Assembly: GCA_964585635.1 (NCBI GenBank)
Contig: CAZPEV010000039.1
Coordinates: forward strand, 1 to 22,028
Source of the DNA: CAZPEV01 sp964585635
GTDB lineage: Bacteria > Zixibacteria > MSB-5A5 > GN15 > JAAZOE01
Direction: 5' to 3'
Length of the DNA: 22,028 nt
Part shown: positions 1 to 8,154 of the stretch, piece after piece
Layout: each line of letters starts with the position of its first letter
How positions within the stretch are numbered: position 1 is the stretch's first letter
The notes under the pieces: model-generated
What the model was told of the DNA's origin: nothing
The model's input: only the letters and a program-made list of their open reading frames with translations
Databases searched by the model: none
Program-made: the position numbers and the translations under genes

Positions 1-486
1 TCTCCCAAGCAGGTTCGTAAGGGGATCTCCTACGGCCTGTCCTCCTACGGCTACGATATCCGTGTGGCTGATGAGTTCCGGATCTTTGCCGGCGTCAATT
101 CTCAGATTATTGATCCCAAGCAGATCGAGCTGGAAACCTTCACGTCGATCACGGCCCGCTCCGTTCTGATCCCGCCCCATTCTTTTGCCCTGGCGCGGAC
201 GGTGGAATATTTCAAGATTCCCCGGAGCATTCTCACCCTGTGCGTGGGAAAATCCACCTACGCCCGATGCGGACTGATCGTCAACGTGACTCCCTTTGAA
301 CCGGAGTGGGAGGGATACGCCACCATGGAGCTGTCGAACACCGCCCCCCTGCCGGTGCGGGTGTACGCCAACGAGGGGATCGCCCAGATTATTTTTCTCG
401 AGTCGGACGAGATTTGCAGAATCTCCTACGCCGATAAGAAGGGAAAGTACCAGGCCCAGAAAAAGATCACCCCGGCCAGGGTTTAG
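1..486 (+). CDS. dcd: dCTP deaminase, 5' end cut by the window edge
   Basis: The product deaminates dCTP to dUTP, the cytosolic step that feeds dUMP and then dTMP synthesis. The frame is open from base 1, so the true start lies upstream; about 161 residues are visible, most of a protein that is usually 180-195 long. Recognisable family blocks are SSYGYDIRV near the visible N-terminus, GKSTYARCGL (the Ser and Arg that contact substrate), EPEWEGYATMELSN with the catalytic Glu in MEL, and YANEGIAQIIF near the end. The YANEGIAQ form resembles the shorter dCTP deaminases rather than the E. coli enzyme. A bifunctional dCTP deaminase/dUTPase cannot be strictly excluded from motifs alone. nifJ starts 145 bp downstream in the same direction. 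I see no terminator and no convincing promoter in that gap, so co-transcription is possible. Confidence 0.93.
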   Translation, partial: SPKQVRKGISYGLSSYGYDIRVADEFRIFAGVNSQIIDPKQIELETFTSITARSVLIPPHSFALARTVEYFKIPRSILTLCVGKSTYARCGLIVNVTPFEPEWEGYATMELSNTAPLPVRVYANEGIAQIIFLESDEICRISYADKKGKYQAQKKITPARV

Positions 487-631
487 CTTCTTCCCGAGAC
501 GGGTTGATGAAGGAAAGCGGTTCGACGATAACGCCTGCCCCTGGAAAAGAAATGGAATTTAGATCACATATATTCACCTTCCGGCGCGACAATCGGCTCC
601 GGAAGCGCATGATATGTAGAGGAGACGCACG

Positions 632-3600
632 ATGAAAAGCACGACTGAACCTGAAAATAAAAAGGCCGACTCGGCCTCCAGGGGAGGCGACAAGGAACAA
701 CTGGTGACCGTCGATGGCAATACCGCCGTCGCGCACGTCGCCCACGCCACCAATGAAGTGATCGCGATCTATCCGATCACCCCCTCCTCGGTCATGGGGG
801 AAATATCCGACGTCAAGTCGGCCGGCGGCGAGACCAACCTCTGGGGATCCATCCCCCAGGTGACGGAGATGCAGTCGGAGGCCGGCGCCGCCGGCGCCGT
901 TCACGGCGCCCTGACCAGCGGGGCGTTGGCCACCACCTTTACCGCTTCGCAGGGGCTGCTGTTGATGATTCCCAACATGTTCAAGATCGCCGGCGAAATG
1001 ACGCCGACCGTCTTTCATGTTTCGGCCCGCGCCGTGGCGACTCATGCCCTCTCGATCTTTGGCGACCACTCCGACATCATGGCCGTACGCACCACCGGTT
1101 TCGGCCTGATCCTGTCCGGCTGCGTACAGGAGACGATGGATTTCGCGCTGATCGCCCAGGCCGCCTCGCTCGAAAGCCGGGTCCCCATGGTCCACGCCTT
1201 CGACGGCTTCCGCACCTCGCACGAGGTGCAGAAGATCAGCGAAGTCACCCGCGCCACGATGGCGGCCATGATCACCGATGAATTGGTCGCGACCCATCGC
1301 CGGCGCGCCCTCAATCCCGATCGGCCGATGATTCGCGGCACATCCCAGAATCCGGACGTGTTCTTCCAGTCGCGCGAAACGGTCAATAAGTATTACCTGC
1401 GAGCCCCGGAAATCATGCAGCAGGCCATGGATAAATTCGCCGGCCTGACCGGTCGTCGCTACAAGCTCTTCGACTACTTCGGCTCCCCCGACGCTGAGCG
1501 GGTGGTTATCCTCATGGGTTCCGGCGCCGAGACCGTTCACGAGGTCGTCGATTACCTCAACGCCCGGGGCGAAAAGGTCGGCCTCATCAAGGTGCGGCTG
1601 TTCCGGCCCTTTGCGGCGGATGTTTTTGTCAAAGCCCTTCCTCGGACGGTCAAAGCCATCGCCGTGTTGGACCGTACCAAAGAGCCGGGTGCCCTGGGTG
1701 AACCGCTCTATCTCGACGTGCAAAGCGCCCTGCGCGAAGTCCAGCAGTCGGGCCAGTTCCATCTGAACAAAATGCCGGTTGTGGTCGGCGGCCGATACGG
1801 CCTCGGCTCCAAGGACTTCACCGCGGCCGATGCCAAGGGCGTGTTTGAAAATCTCAAAAGCCCCAGCCCCAAGAACCATTTCACCGTCTCCATCGTCGAC
1901 GACGTCACCTTCAGCAGCCTCGAGTACGACCGCGCCTTCAGCCTGGAAGGGAAGGACGTCTATCGCGCGTTGTTTTACGGCTTGGGAGCCGACGGCACGG
2001 TCGGCGCCAATAAGAACACGATAAAAATCATCGGGGAAAACACCGACAACTACGCCCAGGGATACTTTGTCTATGACTCCAAGAAAGCCGGAGCCGTGAC
2101 GGTCTCCCACGTGCGCTTCAGCAAGAAACCGATCCGCAGCCCCTACCTGATCTCCAGAGCCAACTTGGTGGCCTGCCACAATTTCTCGTTCCTGGAGAAA
2201 TATGATATGCTGTCGAGCCTGGTGGAAGGCGGCACCTTCCTGCTCAATTCCCCCTATGGCCCTGATGATATCTGGGACAAGATGCCGCGTGACGTGCAGC
2301 AGAAGCTGATCGACAAGAAGGCTAATTTCTATGTCATCGACGCCCTCAGCCTGGGGCATAAGCTCGGCCTCGGCGCCCGTATCAACATGATCATGCAGAC
2401 AGCCTTTTTCGTCATCTCAAACATTCTGACTCCGGAACAGTCGATCGAAGAAATCAAGAAAGCAATCACCAAGACCTACGGACGGAAGGGCGATAAGATC
2501 ATCAACATGAACTTCGCCGCCGTCGACGCCTCCCGAGCCGGCATCTTCAAGGTGAATTATCCGAAAAAAGTGACCAGCAACATCAGGATGGTTCCGCCGG
2601 TCCCGGAAAATGCTCCCGAATTCGTCCAGAAGGTCACCGGCCCGATCATCGCCGGCAAAGGCGATTCGCTGCCGGTCTCGGTTTTCCCGGACGATGGCAC
2701 CTATATGTCGGCGACGACACAGTACGAAAAACGAAATATCGCCGTCGAAATCCCCGTCTGGGAACCGGACATTTGCATCCAGTGCGGCCAGTGCGTTCTG
2801 ATCTGCCCCCACGCGGTTATCCTGCAGAAGGCCTATGATCCGAAGCACCTGAGCGGCGCGCCGGCGACCTTCAAGTCGACTGAGGCGATGGGACCGAAAT
2901 TTAAGGGGTTGAGCTACACGCTGCAGGTCGCCCCCGAGGACTGCACCGGCTGTTCCGCTTGCGTCAACGTTTGCCCGGCGTTCGAAAAGGATGCCAACAA
3001 GCAGAAGACCGGTCGCAAGGCGATCAACATGCAGCCGCAAGTACCGCTACGCAAGGCCGAAGCGGTGAATTTCGATTTCTTCCTGAGACTGCCGCAGACC
3101 GATCCCTCGCTCTATGAGATCGGAACCGTCAAGGGAAGCCAGTTCGTCCAGCCGTTGTTTGAGTTCTCCGGCGCCTGCGCCGGATGCGGCGAGACACCCT
3201 ATATCAAGCTGCTCACCCAATTGTTCGGCGATCGGGCGCTGATCGGCAACGCCACCGGCTGCTCCTCCATTTACGGTGGCAACCTCCCCACGACGCCGTA
3301 CTCCGTTCGCGCCGACGGCCGCGGCCCGGCCTGGTCCAACTCGCTCTTTGAAGACTGCGGCGAGTTCGCCATGGGAATGCGGCTGACGGTGGACAAGCTT
3401 CAGGAATACGCGCGGGAACTGCTCCAGCGGGTCTGTCCCGAAGATTTTGACGAAATCAAAAACGCCGACCAAACCAACCCGGTGGCGCTGGACAAGCAGC
3501 GGCAGCGGGTCAAGGCGTTGAAAGATAAGCTATCGCATCGGTCCGACCCCGAGGCCAAACGGCTGATCGACGTCGCTGATTATTTGGTCAACAAATCGGT

Positions 3601-4267
3601 CTGGGGCGTGGGCGGCGACGGCTGGGCCTACGACATCGGATACGGCGGTCTGGACCATGTCCTGGCTTCCGGTAAGAACGTCAATCTGCTGGTGCTCGAT
3701 ACCGAGGTATATTCCAATACCGGCGGACAGATGTCCAAGTCGACTCCGCGCGGGGCGACCGCCCAGTTTGCCGCGGCCGGCAAACCGCTGCCGAAGAAAG
3801 ATATGGCCATGATGGCCATGGCGTACGGCAACGTCTACGTGGCCCGCGTCGCGATCGGCGCCAGCCAAAACCAAACCGTCAAGGCCTTCATGGAAGCGGA
3901 GGCCTACCCCGGGCCATCGCTCATCGTGGCTTACTGCCACTGTATCGCTCACGGTATCGACATGGCCCACGGTTTCGAAGAACAGGAAAAGGCGGTCAAG
4001 AGTGGACACTGGCCGCTGGTCCGTTTCAATCCGGCCCAGATCGCCGAGGGCAAAAGCCCGCTGGCGCTGGATTCAAAACCGCCGTCGATAACTTACGCCG
4101 AATACGCCATGGGCGAAAATCGCTGGCGGGCGCTGAAGGTCATCGACCCTCAACGGGCGGAGGAACTCGGACGGCTGGCTCAGATGGACGCCACCATGCG
4201 CTACCATGTCTATGAACAACTGGCCAAACTCAGCTTCGACGTCCAGCCCGATAAAAAGACCGACTAA
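632..4267 (+). CDS. nifJ: Pyruvate:ferredoxin (flavodoxin) oxidoreductase, single-chain
   Basis: The enzyme oxidatively decarboxylates pyruvate to acetyl-CoA and CO2 and passes electrons to ferredoxin or flavodoxin. It is cytosolic and oxygen-sensitive, and can run in reverse in some autotrophs. The 1211 residues match the full-length single-chain form (about 1170-1200). Domain order: pyruvate-binding N-terminal domain with IYPITPSSVMGE near residue 45; a central linker; a 2x[4Fe-4S] ferredoxin domain with CIQCGQCVLICP (from about 715) and CTGCSACVNVCP (from about 771); and a C-terminal thiamine-diphosphate domain with CAGCGETPY (about 849, ligands of the third cluster), GGDGWAYDIG (about 994) and DTEVYSNTGGQ (about 1023). 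The start follows AGAGGAG at 618-624 with a 7-nt spacer. About 20 polar residues precede the conserved fold. A strong hairpin terminator follows the stop. No motif is missing or broken. Confidence 0.97.
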   Translation: MKSTTEPENKKADSASRGGDKEQLVTVDGNTAVAHVAHATNEVIAIYPITPSSVMGEISDVKSAGGETNLWGSIPQVTEMQSEAGAAGAVHGALTSGALATTFTASQGLLLMIPNMFKIAGEMTPTVFHVSARAVATHALSIFGDHSDIMAVRTTGFGLILSGCVQETMDFALIAQAASLESRVPMVHAFDGFRTSHEVQKISEVTRATMAAMITDELVATHRRRALNPDRPMIRGTSQNPDVFFQSRETVNKYYLRAPEIMQQAMDKFAGLTGRRYKLFDYFGSPDAERVVILMGSGAETVHEVVDYLNARGEKVGLIKVRLFRPFAADVFVKALPRTVKAIAVLDRTKEPGALGEPLYLDVQSALREVQQSGQFHLNKMPVVVGGRYGLGSKDFTAADAKGVFENLKSPSPKNHFTVSIVDDVTFSSLEYDRAFSLEGKDVYRALFYGLGADGTVGANKNTIKIIGENTDNYAQGYFVYDSKKAGAVTVSHVRFSKKPIRSPYLISRANLVACHNFSFLEKYDMLSSLVEGGTFLLNSPYGPDDIWDKMPRDVQQKLIDKKANFYVIDALSLGHKLGLGARINMIMQTAFFVISNILTPEQSIEEIKKAITKTYGRKGDKIINMNFAAVDASRAGIFKVNYPKKVTSNIRMVPPVPENAPEFVQKVTGPIIAGKGDSLPVSVFPDDGTYMSATTQYEKRNIAVEIPVWEPDICIQCGQCVLICPHAVILQKAYDPKHLSGAPATFKSTEAMGPKFKGLSYTLQVAPEDCTGCSACVNVCPAFEKDANKQKTGRKAINMQPQVPLRKAEAVNFDFFLRLPQTDPSLYEIGTVKGSQFVQPLFEFSGACAGCGETPYIKLLTQLFGDRALIGNATGCSSIYGGNLPTTPYSVRADGRGPAWSNSLFEDCGEFAMGMRLTVDKLQEYARELLQRVCPEDFDEIKNADQTNPVALDKQRQRVKALKDKLSHRSDPEAKRLIDVADYLVNKSVWGVGGDGWAYDIGYGGLDHVLASGKNVNLLVLDTEVYSNTGGQMSKSTPRGATAQFAAAGKPLPKKDMAMMAMAYGNVYVARVAIGASQNQTVKAFMEAEAYPGPSLIVAYCHCIAHGIDMAHGFEEQEKAVKSGHWPLVRFNPAQIAEGKSPLALDSKPPSITYAEYAMGENRWRALKVIDPQRAEELGRLAQMDATMRYHVYEQLAKLSFDVQPDKKTD

Positions 4268-4297
4268 TTGCCCGGTCTCTGACAGATATCAACCCAC

Positions 4298-4333
4298 ACC
4301 GCCGGATCACCTCGATCCGGCGGTTTCTTGTTG
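4298..4333 (+). terminator. Intrinsic terminator after nifJ
   Basis: An 11-bp perfect stem (4298-4308 with 4314-4324, GC-rich, 5-nt loop ACCTC) is followed by TTTCTTGTT. It lies 31 bp past the nifJ stop and before the promoter of the next gene. Confidence 0.8.
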
Positions 4334-4413
4334 CCGCCCGCGCCTTTCGGCTCCGTCAATATCCCGTTCGACGCCACTCTCCCCCTCCCGGGAAATCCGC
4401 GATCGATCCCCCC

Positions 4414-4442
4414 TTAAGATTCGCTCCGCCCCGTCCGATAAT
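4414..4442 (+). promoter_or_regulatory. Candidate sigma70-type promoter for the outer-membrane-type gene
   Basis: TTAAGA (4414-4419) and GATAAT (4437-4442) are separated by 17 bp. The -10 box matches 5/6 and the -35 box 4/6. It would start transcription near 4449, about 28 nt before the ATG at 4477. It lies downstream of the nifJ terminator, which fits an independent unit. Confidence 0.5.
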
Positions 4443-4476
4443 AGATGAAAAAGGGCTTTCATTTTCAGGAGGGACT

Positions 4477-5346
4477 ATGCGTTCCAAACTGGTCTGTTGT
4501 CTGACAGCCGTGCTGGTGGCGATTCTGGCCGGATCATTGTTCGGTCAGACCGAGGATGAAATCATTGCCAAATACCTGAAGAAGACCGAGGTTAAAACCA
4601 ACAACCGGATCGGCTACGTTGTCGTCACCGGGTGCTATGGCCGCCTGGCGACTGGAAATGACTACAACCGGTTCGGCCAGGATCTTTCTCAGTTCATTAC
4701 CGGCCTGAACGGGAGTTATGACCATATCGACGGCATCTTCCGCTCAAAGGAATTCTATGCCGGTCTGGGTATGATAACCTCTTCACGCACGGCGATTGAA
4801 GCCGGACTCACCTATTGGCTGAAGATGGGCAACTCGCCCCAGGGTGACTACAACCTGTCCCTGGCTTTCCCCGCCGATACGTCCGATCATCTGGGAATGC
4901 AGCTCAAGTCCGAAGTTCAGGTATACGGCTTCTCCGGGAATTTCGCCTATTATGTGGCCAATCCCCCCGACAAGTCCGGTCTCCTCCGCTCCCTGGCGAT
5001 AAAGGCCAACTTTGGAGGCGGCTATTACTTCGCCAATTGGCGGCTCTGGGATGGATTCAACACCTTCAATCTAAGCACCCAGGATTATGAGCCATTGGAC
5101 GGCAAGCTGACCGGCGCCGCCCCCGGATTCACCGTCGGCATGACGCTGGAACTGCCTATGGGTTTCGGCGGCCTGGTTATGGAAGGGGGGGCCCGGTACC
5201 AATACTTGAACTTTGCCAACATGAAATGGTATAACAGTAAAAGTGAGGAGAACGTCGTTACATATAGCGGGACTACCGAGCGTGTCAAACTCGACCTCTC
5301 CGGTCCCCGGGCGCAATTTGGGCTGAAACGGTATATCGCCTGGTAG
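4477..5346 (+). CDS. Predicted outer-membrane beta-barrel protein, unknown family
   Basis: I do not recognise the family. The 289-residue product starts with a clear signal peptide: a basic MRSK, a hydrophobic core to about residue 20, and a likely cut after SLFG. The mature part is a series of short stretches with alternating aromatic and small residues, such as FGGGYYFANW, GARYQYLNF and TGLNGSY, as in beta-barrel strands. It ends in FGLKRYIAW. A C-terminal aromatic residue preceded by alternating hydrophobics is the usual targeting signal for the barrel assembly machinery. The start is fixed by AGGAGG about 5 nt before the ATG. It sits alone between the nifJ terminator and the promoter of the propeller gene. 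It could be a porin-like or structural barrel; no substrate can be inferred. Confidence 0.75.
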   Translation: MRSKLVCCLTAVLVAILAGSLFGQTEDEIIAKYLKKTEVKTNNRIGYVVVTGCYGRLATGNDYNRFGQDLSQFITGLNGSYDHIDGIFRSKEFYAGLGMITSSRTAIEAGLTYWLKMGNSPQGDYNLSLAFPADTSDHLGMQLKSEVQVYGFSGNFAYYVANPPDKSGLLRSLAIKANFGGGYYFANWRLWDGFNTFNLSTQDYEPLDGKLTGAAPGFTVGMTLELPMGFGGLVMEGGARYQYLNFANMKWYNSKSEENVVTYSGTTERVKLDLSGPRAQFGLKRYIAW

Positions 5347-5349
5347 CGC

Positions 5350-5378
5350 TTGTCAAGACGGGGCGGATCCGTTATATT
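5350..5378 (+). promoter_or_regulatory. Sigma70-type promoter for the PD40 propeller gene
   Basis: TTGTCA (5350-5355, 5/6) and TATATT (5373-5378, 5/6) are separated by 17 bp, directly after the preceding stop codon. Transcription would start near 5385. A TTG at 5350 that is in frame with the next gene lies inside the -35 box, so the true translation start must be further downstream. Confidence 0.72.
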
Positions 5379-5415
5379 CGGCATCACAATGAACGCCCCT
5401 GATAAGGAAGGACAC

Positions 5416-6474
5416 ATGCATAGGCCGATGATGAGAATGAAGGTAACGTTCGTGGTGGCCGCTCTGGCGAGCCTGATTTGCCTGGCGGCGATGCTTTCGG
5501 CCGGGCCGGAAAATCCTGTCCCGCCGGCGCCCGCGGCCGGAGACAAAATCAAGATCGGGTTGAAGCCGACCGGCAGAATTGCGTTCATCAACGAAGGCGA
5601 TATCTGGATCATGGACGCCGACGGACGAAACCGACAAAAGGTCTGTGACATCGACAATGCCCGGGGACGGATGTCCTTCTCCCCCGATAACAAGCGGATC
5701 GTCTTCGCCCGTGAAGGCAAGGACGGCAACAGCCTGCCCTCAGGCGAGGGAGGCGCCCACCTTCTCCATGATCTGTTCATCGCCTATCTCGATTCCGCGG
5801 CCACCAACGCCAACTGGTGGACGCGCCTGACCAAGAGCCTCGGCGGGGCGTATCCGGAATGGTCCTACGACGGCGCCAAGATCTATTATCAGAATGACAT
5901 CAACGCCGGTATGGTCGATTACCTCGTTCCCTCCAATCAGATCACCGTCGTCGACGCCAACGGCGCCAATTCCGAATACCTGCGCAAAGATTGGCAACGT
6001 CTGAATATGTCGATGCTGCTCCCCACCGTGTCCCGCGACGGTCAAAAAATCGCCTTTGTGATCAACTACAGTACCGATCCGGAACGGTACGCCTTTCAGA
6101 ACTTCGGCATCAAGATTATGAATCTGGCCGACTTCATGGCCGCCGAGCCGGAGATGAGAAAACCCTCCCCCGGCCTTAAGGAGGGGTACGCCCCATCCTG
6201 GTCGCCCGACGGCCAGTGGCTGGCGTTCGTCAGCAATGACATGCGGAATCAGGGAGTATTTATCATCCATCCCGACCTGACCGGTAAACGGTTGATCTAT
6301 GCCCCACCCGCGACGGCACAGATTTCGGCCGCGCCGGTGGGCTGGTCCCCCGATTCGAAATGGATCGTGTTCGCCATCTCGGATGGGACCATCTATACCA
6401 TCGATATCAACGGCGAAAACCTGACGGCGCTGACCGGGACCGGAAGGTTCAGCAATCCGGCTTGGTCAAAGTGA
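5416..6474 (+). CDS. Secreted TolB-like beta-propeller protein with PD40 repeats
   Basis: The 352-residue protein has an N-terminal signal or anchor (basic start, then VTFVVAALASLICLAAML) and a Pro/Ala-rich linker. The rest is a series of PD40/WD40-like repeats of the TolB type. Repeat cores seen in order are MSFSPDNKRIVFA, PEWSYDGAKIYYQ, PTVSRDGQKIAFV, PSWSPDGQWLAFVS and VGWSPDSKWIVFA. An opening IAFINEGDIWIMDADG strand and the closing FSNPAWSK complete the ring, so about six blades are likely. Such propellers usually bind proteins or peptidoglycan-associated partners in the periplasm; no catalytic domain is fused. The start at 5416 is chosen because AAGGA sits just upstream and a strong promoter overlaps the only in-frame upstream start. 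It is not tolB itself by context, as no tolQRA or pal is nearby. A shared bidirectional terminator follows. Confidence 0.82.
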   Translation: MHRPMMRMKVTFVVAALASLICLAAMLSAGPENPVPPAPAAGDKIKIGLKPTGRIAFINEGDIWIMDADGRNRQKVCDIDNARGRMSFSPDNKRIVFAREGKDGNSLPSGEGGAHLLHDLFIAYLDSAATNANWWTRLTKSLGGAYPEWSYDGAKIYYQNDINAGMVDYLVPSNQITVVDANGANSEYLRKDWQRLNMSMLLPTVSRDGQKIAFVINYSTDPERYAFQNFGIKIMNLADFMAAEPEMRKPSPGLKEGYAPSWSPDGQWLAFVSNDMRNQGVFIIHPDLTGKRLIYAPPATAQISAAPVGWSPDSKWIVFAISDGTIYTIDINGENLTALTGTGRFSNPAWSK

Positions 6475-6495
6475 TTGTGTCATAGATTCCCAACA

Positions 6496-6522
6496 AAAAA
6501 GCCCGCCGATGGCGGGCTTTTT
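6496..6522. terminator. Bidirectional terminator between convergent genes
   Basis: A 12-bp perfect stem (AAAAAGCCCGCC with GGCGGGCTTTTT, 3-nt loop GAT) has an A tract on one side and a T tract on the other, so it works on both strands. It lies 21 bp from each of the converging stop codons (propeller gene and pepA). Confidence 0.9.
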
Positions 6523-6543
6523 ATGTTTCTGCCAAACAATAGA

Positions 6544-8031
6544 TTACGACTCTTTCTTCCAGTTTAAAATTAATTCGAGCAGCAGTCGGACCCCAAAGCC
6601 GGTCGGGCCTTTCGGTATGTACGGCAACCCGTTCGGCTCCAAATCACAATAGGCAATATCGACGTGCGCCCAAGGCCAATCCTTGGTGAACCGCCGCAGG
6701 AATGAGGCCGCCGTCAACGTTCCGGCCGGACGGCCGCCGGAGTTTTTCAGGTCGGCAATCGATGATTTGATCAGTTCGGCGTATTCCGGCCACAGCGGCA
6801 TCTCCCAGATCTTCTCCCCCGTTCGGATCGCTGAAGATCGCAACTGATCATTCAGCTTCGGATTGACCCCAACGAACGGCGCGCCGCTATATCCCAGGAT
6901 GTACAGGGCCGCCCCGGTCAGGGTGGCAATATCGATCACCGCCTGCGGCTTGAAAGTGTCGGCGTAGTCGAGCGCATCGGCCAGTATCAGTCGCCCCTCG
7001 GCGTCCGTGCTGATTATCTCCACCGTCAATCCCCGCCGGGAGGTCAGCACATCGCCCGGTCGAATGGCATCGCCCGACGGCATATTCTCGGCCAGCGGAA
7101 CCAGAGCAACAAGATTCACCTTGGCTTTCAATTGCGCCGCCGCCATCATAACTGAAACGACGATGGCGGCACCGGTCATATCCCCTTTCATCTCCCACAT
7201 ATCTTGGGCCGGTTTGATCGAAATCCCGCCGGAATCAAAGGTGATCCCCTTGCCGACCAGCACCACCGGCTGACCGGATCCCTTACCCGTGTATTTCAGG
7301 ACGACAAACCGCGGCGGATGCACCGAACCCTGCCCGACTCCTTCGAGGCAGCCCATCTTTTCCTTCTTGATCTCGGCCGGCCCCAGCACCCGGCAATCGA
7401 CGCCGTTGACCTTGGCCAGCTTCTGAATATGCTTGGCAAAGGCTTCGGGGTAGAGATCGTTTCCCGGCATGTTGCTGAGATTGCGCGACGATATGACCGC
7501 TCCGGTGGTCGCCTTCGCCCGCGTCATTCCCCGTTCGGCCTGGGGCAACCGCCCGCGATGCGGCACCACCAACGTCAAGGCATGAACCCCGTCATCCTTG
7601 CCGTCTTCCGTCTTGTAGTCCAGGTAGCGATAGCCGCCCAATATGAATCCTTCGGCCAGTGCCTGCACGCTCTCATCGGTTTTGGCGCCGTCAAAGTACA
7701 GCGCCACCGATTTCAGCTTTTGGCTCAACGCCAGCTTTCCGATCCGTCCGGCCGCCCTGCGGAGAGCGTCGGCGTCGGCGGCCTCACGCGTCCCCACCCC
7801 GGCCAGGATTATTCGCCCCGCAGCCGTCTCCGGTATCCGATGCAGCACCACTTCGCCGCCGGCCGACCCGTCGAATTCGCCCGACGCGAACATCTCTCTG
7901 ACGGCGCCGCCCGACAGGATATCAATCTTCTCCAGAAGCTCATCCTCAATCTGTGAGCTGTGGTGGCAAAACAACACCGCCGCACCGTCGGTGATGTCGA
8001 GGAATGATGACGCCCTACAGGATAATTTCAT
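6544..8031 (-). CDS. pepA: Leucyl aminopeptidase, M17 family
   Basis: This cytosolic metallo-aminopeptidase removes N-terminal residues, often Leu, and works as a hexamer with two metal ions. The 495-residue length matches the family. All metal ligands are present by comparison with E. coli PepA: K261 and D266 in GKGITFDSGG, D284 in MKGDMTGAA, and D343 and E345 in STDAEGRL. Catalytic K273 and R347 are also there. The family signature usually begins Asn-Thr-Asp; here the first residue is Ser, which is not a metal ligand. The start at 8031 has GGGAG 6 nt upstream and a strong promoter just above it. An in-frame ATG at 8112 would add 27 residues but lies upstream of that promoter. There is no signal peptide. 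The gene sits downstream of aroC but has its own promoter, and ends at a shared terminator. Confidence 0.95.
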   Translation of the reverse strand: MKLSCRASSFLDITDGAAVLFCHHSSQIEDELLEKIDILSGGAVREMFASGEFDGSAGGEVVLHRIPETAAGRIILAGVGTREAADADALRRAAGRIGKLALSQKLKSVALYFDGAKTDESVQALAEGFILGGYRYLDYKTEDGKDDGVHALTLVVPHRGRLPQAERGMTRAKATTGAVISSRNLSNMPGNDLYPEAFAKHIQKLAKVNGVDCRVLGPAEIKKEKMGCLEGVGQGSVHPPRFVVLKYTGKGSGQPVVLVGKGITFDSGGISIKPAQDMWEMKGDMTGAAIVVSVMMAAAQLKAKVNLVALVPLAENMPSGDAIRPGDVLTSRRGLTVEIISTDAEGRLILADALDYADTFKPQAVIDIATLTGAALYILGYSGAPFVGVNPKLNDQLRSSAIRTGEKIWEMPLWPEYAELIKSSIADLKNSGGRPAGTLTAASFLRRFTKDWPWAHVDIAYCDLEPNGLPYIPKGPTGFGVRLLLELILNWKKES

Positions 8032-8037
8032 CAATCG

Positions 8038-8042
8038 CTCCC
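8038..8042 (-). promoter_or_regulatory. Ribosome binding site that fixes the pepA start
   Basis: GGGAG lies 6 nt before the ATG at 8031 on the minus strand. It supports this start over the longer in-frame ATG at 8112. Confidence 0.7.
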
Positions 8043-8066
8043 ATGTTTGATGTTCACGTACGATGA

Positions 8067-8096
8067 AGTATACCATCTCAGGCGGCGGCTCGTCAA
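8067..8096 (-). promoter_or_regulatory. Sigma70-type promoter for pepA
   Basis: On the minus strand TTGACG (8091-8096, 5/6) and TATACT (8067-8072, 5/6) are separated by 18 bp. Transcription would start near 8060, about 29 nt before the pepA ATG. It lies in the 123-bp gap between aroC and pepA, so pepA can be expressed independently. Confidence 0.72.
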
Positions 8097-8154
8097 CCAT
8101 GATTCCGGGCAAAATGCCTGGGGCGGGAAGATCGGGCGCCGACGCGGCCGATAG

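Noticed and set aside
467..2359. A 630-codon open frame on the minus strand opposite dcd and nifJ
   Set aside because: It lies fully opposite well-conserved genes, has no recognisable motif, and is rich in Gly, Asp, His and Val, as expected for a shadow frame in GC-rich coding DNA.
5350..5415. A longer start (TTG) for the PD40 propeller protein
   Set aside because: The TTG lies in a -35 box and would put non-signal residues ahead of the signal peptide; the ATG at 5416 has an RBS.
8032..8112. A longer start for pepA
   Set aside because: The extra codons run over the promoter at 8067-8096; the ATG at 8031 has a well-spaced RBS and gives the family's usual length.
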